DNA of 64,000 nt from assembly GCF_963678635.1 (NCBI RefSeq), contig NC_087069.1, positions 54,790,928 to 54,854,927 on the forward strand. The letters run 5' to 3'. Below the pieces are notes generated by a model that made no database searches, was not told where the DNA came from, and worked only from the letters and a program-made list of their open reading frames with translations. The stretch is from Symsagittifera roscoffensis. Its lineage: Eukaryota; Xenacoelomorpha; Acoela; Convolutidae. Shown here piece after piece: positions 43,186 through 55,600 of this stretch. The stretch's first letter is position 1. Each line of letters opens with the position of its first letter. Position numbers and translations under genes: made by a program.

Positions 43186-46180
43186 ACGAACCTCTGCCCG
43201 GAGGTCACATTAAGTTTCATGCTCAAGCTACTTGGTGCTTTTGTTTCTTCGACTTCTGATGCCTCGAAGTTATTTAACTTCTCCTGTAGTTTCTCATTTT
43301 CCAATTCGAGCTTCACTTTTTGTTCGATCTCCTTCGTTACCAGTTCCTGCTGGACTCTATTTAAATCATCCCTCGCGGCTGCCTTATAATCAATCTTGAA
43401 GTCGTCCACCGCAGTCACCAGTTCCGATTCACATGTCTCTTCCGTTACCGCTTGCATTTTCTTCGTTGCCAGCACTTGCTGTTTTTCTTTTCTGCACGCC
43501 TCTGCTTCACTCAAAAGGCGAGCCTTGCTGGTTTTCACTCCCGATAAAGTTTTTTCATGCCTTGGATGCTTGATGTCTGCTACAGCATTCCAGAATTGTG
43601 GATAATCTGATTTAAAATGACCTTCCAAGTTACAAAAGAAACACCGCTGGCTGAATTTTGCAATTACTCCTTCGCAACGTAATCCTCATCGACTTCTGAC
43701 GCATCTTTGTCCTCGAGGCTAAAGCCTATTGCTTCCATGCCCTGTTTATAAGTTGGGCACGTCGAATTGCATTTTGCACAAGAGCACCTCTTGTCCATGT
43801 CGTCCCTTGGTTTGTACCAGTTTTTCCCCTGGTTTGCTGGCCCGTTGTTAAAATAGCCATAATTGTTCTTGTAATATCCAGATCTGGAAGGAGGCTTCAA
43901 TAAAAGATACTCTTTTGACTTGAGTCTCAACTCCTCTGGCGTTGGCGCATTGGTTAAGAGTGGTGTGTAATGCGTTGCCAACATTGTTCGAAGTTCATCA
44001 TTCTTCAAACCATCGATGAATTTTTAAGCTACAGCCAGGTTCGTCTTTCTGTTCGACTCATCCGGTTGGCTACGCCTTCTCAGCAATTCCAAATCGTCCA
44101 GAAACTTGTCTATCGTCTCATCTTCTCGTTGCCTCCGCTTCTCGAAGCGCATCATTGCCTGGTGTCCCTGCACCCCTGATCCAAAACGATTAAACAAGAT
44201 TTCAAAGATTTTCTCAGCTGTGTCCCGCCGGAATTGTTTTTTGGCCATCACACAGTTTAGGGCTGTCCCTTCCAAGTTACTGGTGACCGCACTACACTCT
44301 TGCCTTTCTGACAGGTCTTGTTCCTCGAAATTCAGTTTCATCACCTCTATCCAGGTATCAATACAGCCATCAGAATCGTCTTTATAGCATCTTGGTTTCT
44401 TAAAGACTCTTCTGGACTTTTCACTGCACTCATTGGTTCTGGATAACCTCGTAAGGAATGTCTTCAAAGACCAGTTTAGGGGTTCAAAGGATGTAGCATC
44501 TATCGTATGCCCCGCCTGAGTACGATCGCCCCCTGTTAAGGTTTCTGTAATTGATGCATCCCTTCTGTCCGAATTGCCGGGATTTTTTCCCCCTTGGCTC
44601 ACATGACTCCTCCCTGGGCTCTTATGTCTCCTGTTACTGGAATCACCTCTCCCAGTTGCATGTGTGCCTTGCGTCGGTCGTTCGTTTGAGGTCTGTCTGT
44701 TGCCTGCTGAACTTGCTCTGCTGTTTGGGCCCCATGTTCTATTATCCCTCGTGGCATAGCCTGATTATCTACCCCCACATCTAGTGGATTCATATGTCCT
44801 CCTATTTTGTGGGTCTCTGAAGTTCACCCTCGGCTTCCTGCTGGGACCTCCCGAGTTCGGTTCCCCTGCCCTTGGTCCACTCCTGCTGCCTAGTAGCCCG
44901 TCCACCCTGTCCATGATAGCCTGAGTTTGCCTCTCCATCATCGCATCTATCTTTGTGTCAAGAGTCCCAAGAGTCTGCTCTTGTTGAGTTCTTAACTTCT
45001 CCATGTCGTCTCTTAACCGTAACTCTTTTTGTTCCGCTTCCCTTGTCATCCGCGACAGGTTCTTCGCCAAGTGTTCATCTGTTCTTTCCTTCAAGCTTTT
45101 TTCGCTTCTACCAACTTCTTGTCTATTTCAGTTTATTTCTTCCCGCAAATTTTGTCTTTCGACGTTGACTGCTTTCTCTAGTTCACTCATTTTTATGCAC
45201 GTCTGTTCATTTTGTTCTCCTATACTGCCCACTATGTTAATCAAGGCTTCTTCAATTGATGCTCCGTTATCTACTAGTGGCGTCACAAGTGGCGGTGTCA
45301 CCCTGTCGATCCCAGGTAGCTTAGTACTGGTCGAGATTCGGGCTTTGAATCTCAGCCTCGACGTCTTTTCATGATCAACCTCTGGATCCGCCGGTGCGTT
45401 GCAGAGTCCTGTATTTCTATTTTCCCCAGTCCGCATTTTCAATTTTGTCAAACTCACAAAGTCTCCTGACTGGCCTGATGTGTTTGTGGTTTTGCTTATT
45501 GTCCTCACTACACCAAATTGGTCCATGGTGCCATTCCCTCTGTCGGTTTATGGTTCATTTTCCTGAGTCGAACTATTGAGGATGACTCGAGGTCCAAAGT
45601 CAACTTGCTTGTCATTGTCCTCTTCTTCTTCCTGGGATTCTCTTTCATCGCCTGTACCCGCTCCCATAGTAAATGGAAAGATGTTTCCGAAAGTGTTCTT
45701 CGCTCTTTCTGAAAACGATGAGGACGTAGCTTGTTTCTCCGTCACGCCGGCCATCATGGTGTTGTCTGTGGGTGATCTTCTAGTTGCCACAATATCAGTA
45801 GAAATGTCGGACAGTTCCGGCATCTCTTCTCGGTCCAGTATCCTGGTGGATGTTGCAAAATCTTGGCCTTGTTCTACCGGAGTAGACTCACTCGCCAGCA
45901 TTCTGTTTCCTCCCCCTCCGGTCCATGTTTCTCCTAGTTCTCATCCATGGCCTAGTCCGGACGGACCTCCACTTCTAGCATTGTCTTTACGGACTTCTGA
46001 GGACTTTTGACTCCTGGTCTCAACCAATCTGCCTGAAACCGTCTCCCCTTTGTCGGTCCGGGTTCGTGTGATCCTTTCCACAAAAGGATCATTCATTGCT
46101 TTTCTCTGTTTCTCTGGTATGAATTTCCTGGAGCTATCATTTAGTTTAGGTATCCTTGACTTGTCTAGACTCATTTTCAA
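43186..46180 (-). pseudogene. gag: Broken gag of copy M
   Basis: Frames at 45941-46180, 45548-45901, 45128-45526, 44765-45094, 44024-44602, 43664-44008 and 43152-43628. The N-terminal half is charged and disordered with a coiled coil at 44930-45094. The capsid part at 44024-44450 has EKIFEILFNRFGSGVQGHQ and REDETIDKFLDDLELL, nearly the same as copy P. Cysteine motifs: CSCAKC near 43790 and CFFCNLEGHFKSDY near 43640, where the last Cys of the CCHC knuckle has become Tyr. The ATG at 46180 is the first in the leading frame. Confidence 0.8.
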
Positions 46181-49013
46181 TTTATCATTTTTACTGCCTA
46201 CACACTCAATTTGATTGCTAGTGTCCTTTTAGTTTAACTACTGATAATAATAACACAATACAATAAATTCCAAAAGTTTCTATTAAATTGTGACCACGAA
46301 TCCTTGTATGTTATCAAGGAGCAGCGTTTATACAATTTATTCATAAAAATCGATTGTTAGTCGTAAGGTGTGAGAGCTGGCACAGTATGATGATATCAGT
46401 CTATTTAAAAAATAGTGTTTTCACTACCCAATCAAGCACAACTATTAATAATTTAAAACCAAAAATGACAAAAATAGGTAACAAGAATATTTTCTAAAAA
46501 AAACTTATGTGTTTTGTAATTTTAGTCAGTCGCAATACAATAGGCGAACTTGTTTCTAGAGAAAAAGTTTTCCCTGCTTGGTGCTGCACCAAACAGACAA
46601 GACCTGAAGGCAGTAATTTTCTCAAGTGCGCGTCTATTGCACCCACCGAGTACTGTGTTACCTATCTGCCTCCGGATTGCCCGAGCAAGACCTACTAAAG
46701 TTCTCAAGGCAATCACTTTTCTCAAAAATGACTTGGATTTCAATCCACACCAATGAGTTACACACTATTTTTTAATTTAGACTTAGTTTTGCCAATATCG
46801 GAGTTTGGACCTGTTTTGTTTTGGTCTGGTCTTTCATGATCATCTTTTCTTCTCACTATCATCTTTTCTTCTGCTTACCTAAGCCCTTAACAAAAATAAT
46901 ACCCCTCCTGGTTGACAAAAACAGTACCCCTCCGGATTGGCAAAAGTAAGACCCCTCCAGATTGGGACCCCTCCGGGTTTGCGAAAATAAAACCCCTCCG
47001 GATTGGGACCCCTCCAGATTTGTAAAAATAGCTTATCGGAGACTTCCTAAATTTTCAAGCAGTACCCATCGGGATATGTCTTCCGATGCTATTATGCTGA
47101 TTAAAATAACTAGGAAGGGTGTATTTTCTTTCCTAAGACCCTTACGGATTGAAGTTAATCCTATTATTTGACAATTCACTCTAACGGTAAAGGGTCTTAT
47201 AGCTAGCCTAGTTTCGACTTGCCCAAGGTTTTCTGTTGCCCCTAGCCTTCCCTTTTTGTCTAAAACAACTTAAAATTGCCTTATTCAACCGTTATTGCCT
47301 TTTGGTAGGGATGTAAGGGCTTTCCAAAAAAAATTATAAAACGTGAAGGGTCTACCTTCCCGAATTAGTGAATTTGCTAAAAACAACCTTAAAAAATTTT
47401 CACGATTTTTTTTGAATAATTGATGTTCCTAATAGTAAGCTCAGCTAATTTCTGTCTTATCGTACCAAGATCAACTGGATCTGTCCAGCAGTTCCAAAGT
47501 TATTAACCAAACCGTCTTTTTTCTAAAGTCAAAAAAATTCTCACCTATAGGTTCCGCCAAACTTTTTTTCGTAATTCTGTTCTATTTGACCTGAAAATTA
47601 TTGATCCGAGCTCAGAAGGCCTGTACTTTCCTAACTCAAGACAAAAAACCCGGTCTAAAACGCTCTAGCTTAACAAATTTGCGAAAAACTATGCCATTTG
47701 GACCCCTCCGGATTGATGAATCCACTAAATCAAACACGATAAGTTCGATTTCTCTGTAACCCGGAAAGTTGTCGGCAAACGGGTTTTCAATCCTGTCAAT
47801 TCAATCAGTGGAAGTTGTCCAAACAACAATTTTTACTGTCCTAACTCAAAAATTATGATTTTTTTAAAGTTTTTTAATGTTTCGTTTATTAAAAAATCAC
47901 GAAAATTCGGTTTTTGGTACCCAAATAGTTCCAACCACTACTGAACTAAACTCAACCGGTTCTACCTATTATACTAGTACAATTACGATGTAACACGTTA
48001 ATTTGGCGCTTTTTTCCGTATCAAAAAACATCGATATCTCGAAAATTGCGATTTGTGGGGGAATCAAAATATCACTGTTTTGACCCTAAGAACCGGTACG
48101 TTTATCGTGTTTTTCACTGAAAACGATATAGGAGTATTAATATAGGCTATAAAAGTAATAATATTAGTAATACTATACACCTCCGGGTTTGTTCAAAAAC
48201 CGAATTAAGGTGCTTAACTCGGATTTTCGCAGTTCGGTGAAGGGTCACTACAGTGCAGCACTGTCGAGCACCCCACAGATTACTATCTTACTTTTTGAAC
48301 AAAAAGGGATACAAAACTTGTTAATGATAGCCAACAGTCAATTGTTGTTGTCGTTGAGCCCCTTCTTGTTGCTCCTTGTACTGCTTGCCGGATCAGTCTT
48401 CTTCACTAATCCCGAGACCCTTCCGGATTGAGCGCAAATCAGCAGGCCCTTCCGGATTGAGCGCAAATTAGCATTAACGTGCTTAAATACCCAAATAACC
48501 CTACAGTACAAGCATCACAAACGGGCCACAAAAGCAATCGTAACAATCCTGATTAATATAAACGCCTGTAACAACAATATATCTATCAACAACAAATGGG
48601 AGGGTCAGATCACATCTTGTCTGGGGGATGATTTCTACTGATTTTCTACTTTTTTTAAATGTTTTTGTTTTTCGGTTTTTTTATCGTTCTTGTTTTTCTT
48701 GGGTACTATACTACTTGTTGTTTGATTTTCTATATATCATTAAGTGTTTTTGGTCACAAACTGTTCAGAGAACGAGGGGACGGCCGATCCCCCATCCTTC
48801 CTGGAACGTGAACTTTCGGTCTTAACTAGGTGAAAAAGCTATTCACGGTAATCCAAAAGGCTTCCGCGTTCCGAACTACCCTTCCCCCCCGGCGGTTAGG
48901 GCCGTTCAAAGGCGTTAACATGAGCATCCGCTCGGCGCGGAGTGCTCGTTAACGGTTCTGCCGGTCATGATGTTAAAAAAGAAAAACGCCCAGGAGCGCC
49001 ATAAAATCATCTG
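46181..49013 (-). other. Leader of copy M, non-coding
   Basis: About 2.8 kb between the LTR-like end at 49014 and gag. It contains dispersed copies of a GC-rich motif (see the separate repeat entry) in otherwise AT-rich sequence, and no supported gene. If the 49 kb LTR is the true 5' LTR, the primer-binding site should lie just below 49013. TGGCGCTCCTGGGCG on the minus strand (49001-48987) is a weak candidate because it is 12 bases away. Confidence 0.5.
46906..48465 (-). repeat. Dispersed GC-rich motif in the leader of copy M
   Basis: CAATCCGGAGGGGTC and close variants on the minus strand recur at about 46906-47025 (six copies), 47138, 47700, 48180, 48418 and 48450. A related copy sits in the LTRs (21830, 27140, 49475) next to its own inverted half, CCGGATTCCTGAATCCGG. 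Copy P has a minisatellite of different sequence at the same place. Confidence 0.7.
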
Positions 49014-50570
49014 TGTAACATTCGCCCGGAAGTACACATCGACGGAAAAAAACAAGGTTCTAATAGGACTGCCGAGCGTCTAAATAGAGCTCTACATGCT
49101 TTTCACCGTCTCTGCCAAAGCCAGTTCTTTGGTGATTTTCCTAACATCGGGTCGACAAAACGTTACTCTGCTTGCGGCTTCGGTCAAAACATTCAAATTG
49201 ACTTAGATACATGCAAAATTAGTGAGCTCATGGCTGGCTCTCAGTATCCCCAGACCACGAGGTCACTCCTAAAAACAGGGCTAGCACTATTTATTATATT
49301 ACGATTGTTTTTGTTCAGTAGATAAAAATCATCATCTCCATCGAAGATGGATCAACCTTTTCCCTCAACTCCTAGCTTCTCATTGTCAGAAAATGAATTC
49401 AGATATTAAATAAATTCAATTCAGGAGATAATTGGGAAGCTAAAATCTTGTATAAAATGGTTTAAGTTCAAGTCCCGAGACCCCTCCCGATTCCTGATTC
49501 CGGGGAACTAACACCCTTGTTTCCTCTCCGGAAGGCTGGTTTCTACCCTTCACCGTTGTTGTGAATGGCCTTGCAACGGTTGTAGCGACACAATCTTCAC
49601 AACTCGGAGCGGTTTCTCTCAACTCTGCTATTCGTTCAACTTTTGTTGTTGTTTTCATTGCAACTATCATTGTTGATGACGCAACTTCTGTCGTTGTTCT
49701 GTTTTTTATTTTGGATTTTTTCCAAATTGGTCGTTTTTGACGTTTCTCGGAAATGTGACGTCACAATTAGAATTTTTAAATTTTAAGAATTTCCGAATCC
49801 TTCAGCATTCACGATTTGTCTAATCGTCTGAATATCACTATTAATCCTCCAACACTGCAAATTCGGAAGGTCAGCTGCTAATAATTTCGTATGTCAATTC
49901 TGGTCGAATGCCACACTAATCTGCACTTTCGAGGATATGACCTAGAATAAAACATTTTTTCTGAATTCCAATGTCAATGCCCTGATTTTCTCTGAGGTTT
50001 TAGAAGGTCTTATTTTGCTGGACAGTCCTGCCAACCAACAAGCTAAAATTATCCTACAATGCTTCTTCCCTTCGGAAATTTGAGTTGTTATTAGTCCTAC
50101 ATATTAAAGTTAAAGAACTCTGTGGTTAGAAGGAACAATGAAATAATCTCACTCTTCAAGAGCTTACCCAAGCCATCAATGTCACCACAAAGTGATCAGT
50201 CGTCCTAGTTGGTTAAAATTAATCATGCAGGCTGGAATATTTTAGTATACTCTTCACTCAAGCCTTTTTAAATAAATAGTTAATATCTCTAAAGCCACTA
50301 AATGAAATCAAAATGCAAATTTATAAATGTAGCAAACTCTTTAATCTTCAAAACTCAACTATATGTTTTCTTTCAGTTTCAATTACAACTTGGCTGCTTT
50401 GTTTCTCATTTGAGTTTTTTTTTCACATAGAAAACAATTCTTGACATCTTCTCTTGACATCTTCTCGACATCTTCTCTTTGGAAATCTTCTCTGACATCT
50501 TCTCTTTCGTCACTTCTGTGTTTTTTTCTTTGTTCGTTGTTTAGAAGTTCTGAAATTTCTAAGTTTTTCA
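49014..50570 (-). repeat. Further LTR of the M family
   Basis: Homologous to 21365-23005 and 26675-28295 and ending at the same base (GGCGAATGTTACA). It lacks a block of about 180 bases (CATACTCCCC to TATAGCC) that the other LTRs carry between 22257 and 22447. TGACGTCA is present (49756-49763). The TATA position reads TAGAAA (49540-49545). It is more diverged than units A and B are from each other. Confidence 0.65.
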
Positions 50571-50607
50571 AATTTTCTTTCTTTTTGCATCTTTTTTTGG
50601 CCATTTG

Positions 50608-51056
50608 TCAATGTTCCATCTCCTTCTCCTGCAAAATTGACTCTGCACTTTCATTTTCTGCGTCTTGCAAAACATCGGTAGCTATTCTGACGCTGTTGGA
50701 AGCAATCCTCCAACACTTCTGCTCTTCTACTCTTTGTTTACAACAAGGTAGGGTATCTACGTTAGATACTCTGCAGAAGCTGCAGTCACGTCTCTCTCCC
50801 AATCTTCCTTCAAGGTTTCTTCTTTCTCCAATCTGTTACATTCAGTCATCCTAGAAAATCTCTTTACGGCGGTGGTCACTGCATTCCGATGCTTTACAGG
50901 AGCTCGCTTGAAAGCTCTTGCTCCAATATCTAGCTGATACGCACTGTACACTCTGCTGTGCATCGACATATGCTTCTTAACGTAATCGTACAACCATGCA
51001 GTCATGTTTGCTCTAAACCATGGCATCAGTCGTCTTCTGGCCCATATCTTTTTCAC
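50608..51056 (-). pseudogene. 3' end of large cargo protein 2 ahead of the 49 kb LTR
   Basis: 51056-50757 encodes IWARRRLMPWFRANMTAWLY and FKRAPVKHRNAVTTAVKRFS; 50802-50608 continues with the tail. It matches the last gene of copy M, units A and B and copy P. At 51060 it is cut by a LINE fragment on the same strand. Confidence 0.7.
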
Positions 51057-51065
51057 TTCTGGCTC

Positions 51066-51665
51066 ATAGCTTTTTCAAACATTAATGCTTCTCGAGTAAC
51101 TCGTTCTTGCCCCATTCCAAGTACATGACTACACCATCTTAGTCGAATCTTTCGCAGGTGAGAGTCCAAGGATGTTCCACGGTTCGCTGCTACTCAGATG
51201 GTGGTGTTGTCTTGATCAGGTCGTGCTCCGAGGTAGCGTCTTACGCATCTTGTTTCCGATGAATCAAGTCTTACGAGGTCAGATCTTTTGACAGTTCATG
51301 TTTCCGCAGCATATAGGAGAACGCTCTTTACGCATGCGTTGTACACTTTGTTATTCGTGTTTCTCGTCGTACCCTTGTTCTTCCACAGTTTTGCTAATCT
51401 AGAGCTGTTGGCAGTGGCGCGTGCGATTCTGTTTAGTACTTCTGTTGCTATGTTGCCGTTGGACGATATCCGACTTCCGAGGTAGACGATCTCAGTGACG
51501 TTTTTGAGCGAGTTGCAGTCAAGGTACAGCGCCGCTGGGTCAGTTCGGGCAAACATGCACTTAGTCTTGCTGGCATTGACAATGAGGGCGACTTCTTTTG
51601 CCGCGGCGACTACTCTGTTTAGTAGGGAATCAATAATATGGTTTGTGAGACTTTGTTTTGTGGTT
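51066..51665 (-). pseudogene. RTE/Jockey-like LINE fragment, C-terminal reverse transcriptase
   Basis: Minus strand reads LLNRVVAAAKEVALIVNASKTK, then VYLGSRISSNGNIATEVLNR, IARATANSSRLAKLWKNKGT, NACVKSVLLYAAETWTV and RLRW-type IRLRWCSHVLGMGQERVTRE. This is the standard end of an endonuclease-type LINE reverse transcriptase after the catalytic core. The 5' part is missing. The frame is almost clean, so the fragment is younger than the one at 18.6-19.5 kb. Confidence 0.85.
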
Positions 51666-52449
51666 TCTTGGCTAGGTTTTGCGGAGGATAACTTCAGATA
51701 TCATCAAAACGCCACCAAACTGACTCTACTTTTGCTTTGGTCCAGTCCAGTCGAGGCTTCTGCTTTTCTTCGGCTTCTGATCCAACCTCAAGCACAGCAG
51801 TCGAGCTCGCACCTGATTGGAAATGTTGACTAAGCACTGGCTCATAGCGAGGGTTATGAAACCAAAAACCAATCCCAGTCCTGTGTTCCGTAAACACGGT
51901 ATAGAGTATAATAGACACCACCGCAGATCCGCTATACTTTTCCTCGTTTGCCGTCGCAGTTAAAAAAAACTGGGGGCCCTTTCTACCCAGGGGGTTCCCG
52001 GCGGGGGCAGCAGTAAGGCATTCAAACGAGACAACAGGCCCACCTCTGTTAACTGGGAAACGTCAGTCACTGTTAATATGATGACAGTGTAAAAACGGAG
52101 TTCAAGTACCCCGCACTACTGACCGGCCCTACCCGAAACACTAAATGATAACAATGTGTTGAAGACTAGACGAAACCACAGGAATAACCCAAATTTGTCT
52201 AGATTGCGACAGGCTATAACCATATCAAGATTATCAGATGAGCTCACCTGAGAATGAGGAGTGTTGGAATATTCCTCTCCCAGTGCCCATGTAGATACCA
52301 TCCACCAGTACCACTGTGGTGATACTGTACGTGTATAACCGATGAACCATAGATTACTTGCCCTGAACATTAAACAGAGAGACGCAAAGTTAACACAGAT
52401 GAAGCTGCGCTTCGCAAAAAGTAGAAATACGCTTCGAATTAGCACAAAC
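51666..52449 (-). other. Probable SINE or composite repeat body
   Basis: Moderately GC-rich sequence unlike the AT-rich DNA that follows. It lies between the LINE fragment and the tRNA-like head at 52450-52524 and reads away from that head on the minus strand. It holds a G/C block (GGGGGCCCTTTC...GGGGGCAGC) at 51970-52010. No gene is supported. Confidence 0.35.
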
Positions 52450-52524
52450 TCGGCTACGTGTCGGATTCGAATCTTCGACATAGCAAAATTGAGTCTTACG
52501 CACTAACCACTCAAACACGGATGC
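52450..52524 (-). repeat. tRNA-like sequence, likely SINE head
   Basis: Minus strand has an A-box-like GTTTGAGTGGTTAGTGCG and, about 35 bases on, GATTCGAATCC, a near-perfect RNA polymerase III B box. The middle contains AGACTCAA, as in tRNA-Leu. The acceptor and T stems pair poorly, so it is not a functional tRNA. Confidence 0.5.
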
Positions 52525-55500
52525 TTGAAACCCTAAAAACCAGATAGCAATAACTCAGCTACATATGCTAATAAACTGTCACTTTGAGGCAGCAAAAGTA
52601 GCACCAAATACAAAAAGTCACAATTTTGCATGTAATAAATTGGAAAGCCGTAAACCAAAGTATGTAAAAATTAGGCATTTCAAAAAATAACGAGGTACAT
52701 TGAGTTCGAAAGATTCTGAAATTGAGGTTTTTGTCATTTTACTACTGATTGAAACAAATAATTTTTTTTGGTTCATTATGAATTAAAAACGCATCAGCTG
52801 TGTTTTAATTTTACTTATCAAATGTCAAAGCACATATGATAGTATACTGCTATTGCAGCCTACCGATTGAAGATGCCACCGAAATTACACTTTATTTGCG
52901 ACTTAGGTTGAAAAAAAAATAAATTTCGCGCCAATACACTGTGCTTCGCAAGTGTAATTAAGCGATAGATTAGGAAAGTATATGCCTCAGATCAAATCAT
53001 TAGATTGAATCATTAGCTTAAGATCAAATTATAGCTTGAAAAAACAATTGATTAGAAAACATATATAGCCCACAGAACCAGGTGTGCAATTTGGAACACA
53101 GAGGCAAAGCGGAGCAACCCTTACGATGCAAGAAACACATAGCGCTACAAAATAGTGAATGAAAAAAAAGACAGAAGTCAAAAAGTTTTTTTATGGAAAA
53201 AATTACTTTGAATAACTTGACAAAAAATATGAGATTACAGCTGCAAAAACATCATATTTGTATTGGATGCAGTTATTAAACAGCCCTTAAAAAGTGGAAA
53301 TCTCTACCGAGCAGATAAAAAGGCGACAAACTTTGGGTCGAAATCTGTTGTCATAAATTTCTTTTTTAAAACTTAGGTTTTTACGACCCTGAACTGAAAC
53401 ACATCATCCGAAACGGATATATTTTGCCCTCTAAATTACGCAAAATCAAGTGACCAAGTCAATATAACAATATCTGAAACTGTTTGAATATCTAGAAAAA
53501 AAAAACAAAAAAAAGAGAAAAAAACAGACATGCTAAACTTAAAAAATTGTGAAGTTTCGGTTATTGTACAAACTGTTAAATTGAGAATTTTTTGAAAAGA
53601 AAATTACAAACTGAAACGGCCTTAAGCTATTTGATATTCAAACGATAGAAATTAAAGTGAAAGCCTTTCTTAAGTAGTAAGGTTTTCTTTAGATCCTCTA
53701 GAAATGATTCTGTAGAACGGAAAAAGTCTAAAACCCGGTTGCAATACCATTGCTTATCATTATCATCATCATCAGGGCCAAACTTTTTTCATTTACGGTT
53801 TCTAAAGCCCCACTCTCTGGTCGTTATCATTTATTGGCTTAACTCGCTTTTATTTTAAAAAAATAGAAACCCAACATTAAAACGTTAAGGGGAAACTGGA
53901 GAAAATAGATGTTTTATTTCATTATTGAGTTGACATTATAAAAAATTACAAAATGCTTAAATAATTGTAGTCCAGAAACCAGTCAAAACAGTTGCATACT
54001 TTTTAGACTTTTTTCCAAGTGTGCTTGTTTTCAAAAAAAAAGAACTTTATTTGAAAAATTGAACCTAGAAGAGGATTTTTTTTCAAAAATTTGACTACAT
54101 AGCTGTATATTAAAAAAAGTATGAAGTAAATTTGGTTTTTGAACCAACAAGTGTCTGATCCATTTTATGAATTAGTAGTCAGATTCAAACTATTAGAGTG
54201 TGTTGATTTTTATTAAAGAAAGTGTTTTAATTTCAAAAAAAATATATTTTAATGAACTAAGGCTAGGAACGTTTTCTAATTCCAAATTATAATTTGTGTT
54301 TTCGATAACAACTTGTATAAGGCCAACTTATAGCAGATTGGCAGCATCTGTACAAAGCATAAAGAGATTTTGTGAACAAATCAAGACACACATTACTGAG
54401 AAGTGAACGAATTCCGAGAATAGTTATAGTTTGTTGCTTGTTTTGATTGAAACACGTAAGGAAAACACGAACAAAGCAAAAACACTAGAGGCCAACAAAA
54501 ACAGTAGGTACTTCTTCTAGATTAATGAACACAGTGAAGTCTCTTATTTAGGTTTTGCTGTTTTTTTTGTTTTGTTTTTTATGAAAAAATCTTAAAATGT
54601 GCATTATCTTTCCAATTATTTAATATTTGATCATCAAGGCTTTCCTTGGACCAAAAAAAATAATACCACCAGCTTTTACAACTAGTGTTTAAGGACCTCA
54701 TACGTCGATTTGCTTTCCAACGTTGATATATGACCCAAAATAAACTGACGATTTTCCAAAAGCCAACAATTTTAATCTAGCTAAACAGAGAAGATCTTCC
54801 GTTACTCATCCTTCACTTGAGCCCTACCTCTTAACTGACCCAATATTAGAAACAATCTTAGAAATAGTAAGAATTGAAATAGTATCTATTGATCTACTTG
54901 TGTTCCAATTGTATCTGAACCTTGTGGGTTCATTTACTATTTTCTAACCATTGATCTCGAATCAATTTCAAACTAGGTAAGTTTAAGTTTGACTTAGATG
55001 TAAATATTACACAATAGACAGCAGTATAATTTCATTCTAGCGAAAAGATCTACTCTCTCCTCAACCCATCTGTTCTCGACAAAGTATCCCAAAGAGTAGA
55101 TCAATCTCACAAAAAAAATTGTCAAAAATGACAGTTTAAGAAAAAAACTGACACTCAGAATTTGCGCTAATCATTTTAACACTTATATCAAGAGATAAAT
55201 TGGAAAACAAACATACATGAACTCTCAAAAAGTGTATAATTAAAGACAAGATACGATTAAAAAGTAGGAATTATAAGATCAAAAAGCAAACAAATTTGAA
55301 GGCAAAAATTTCAAATAGAAAGCAAATAATAAAACCAAATTTTTCCAGAACAAGAAACTCTGTTTTGGAATCTGACTCAACAACCATGCAAAAACTAAAA
55401 ATCTTCGAGATCTTCTAAACGACTAAAATCAGCAGACAATCAAAGATATTTTCCGAATCAGAAGTCACAACAGCAACTTCTATTAACGCAAACGTAGAAT

Positions 55501-55600
55501 AAAAATCTCATATTTTCGTAAGCCAGTAAATTTATATAAATGGAATCAGCCAATATGACATATTGATAGTTACACATCAACCAAAAACCGGCATGAATAA
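52525..55600. other. AT-rich non-coding DNA
   Basis: No open frame, RNA gene or clear repeat structure seen. Homopolymer A and T runs are frequent. A short (ATC)n tract, TCATTATCATCATCATCAGG, lies at 53756-53776. Confidence 0.5.

Larger units (their letters stand above)
26675..49013 (-). mobile_element. Copy M: giant Ty3/gypsy-type retroelement, gag to 3' LTR nearly complete
   Basis: On the minus strand from 49013: leader with GC-rich repeats, gag (46180-43186), protease, reverse transcriptase, RNase H, linker, integrase with GPY/F-like end (to 37319), cargo (37256-28298) and LTR. It is the more complete copy for pol and shows what was deleted from copy P. The sequence at 49014-51056, another gene end plus LTR of the same family, may have served as its 5' LTR in a head-to-tail array. 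All genes except the protease frame and the first cargo frame are broken. Confidence 0.85.

Noticed and set aside
52450-52524. Functional tRNA gene
   Set aside because: Acceptor and T stems are mismatched and the anticodon loop cannot be placed with the standard U at position 33. It fits a SINE head or pseudo-tRNA better.
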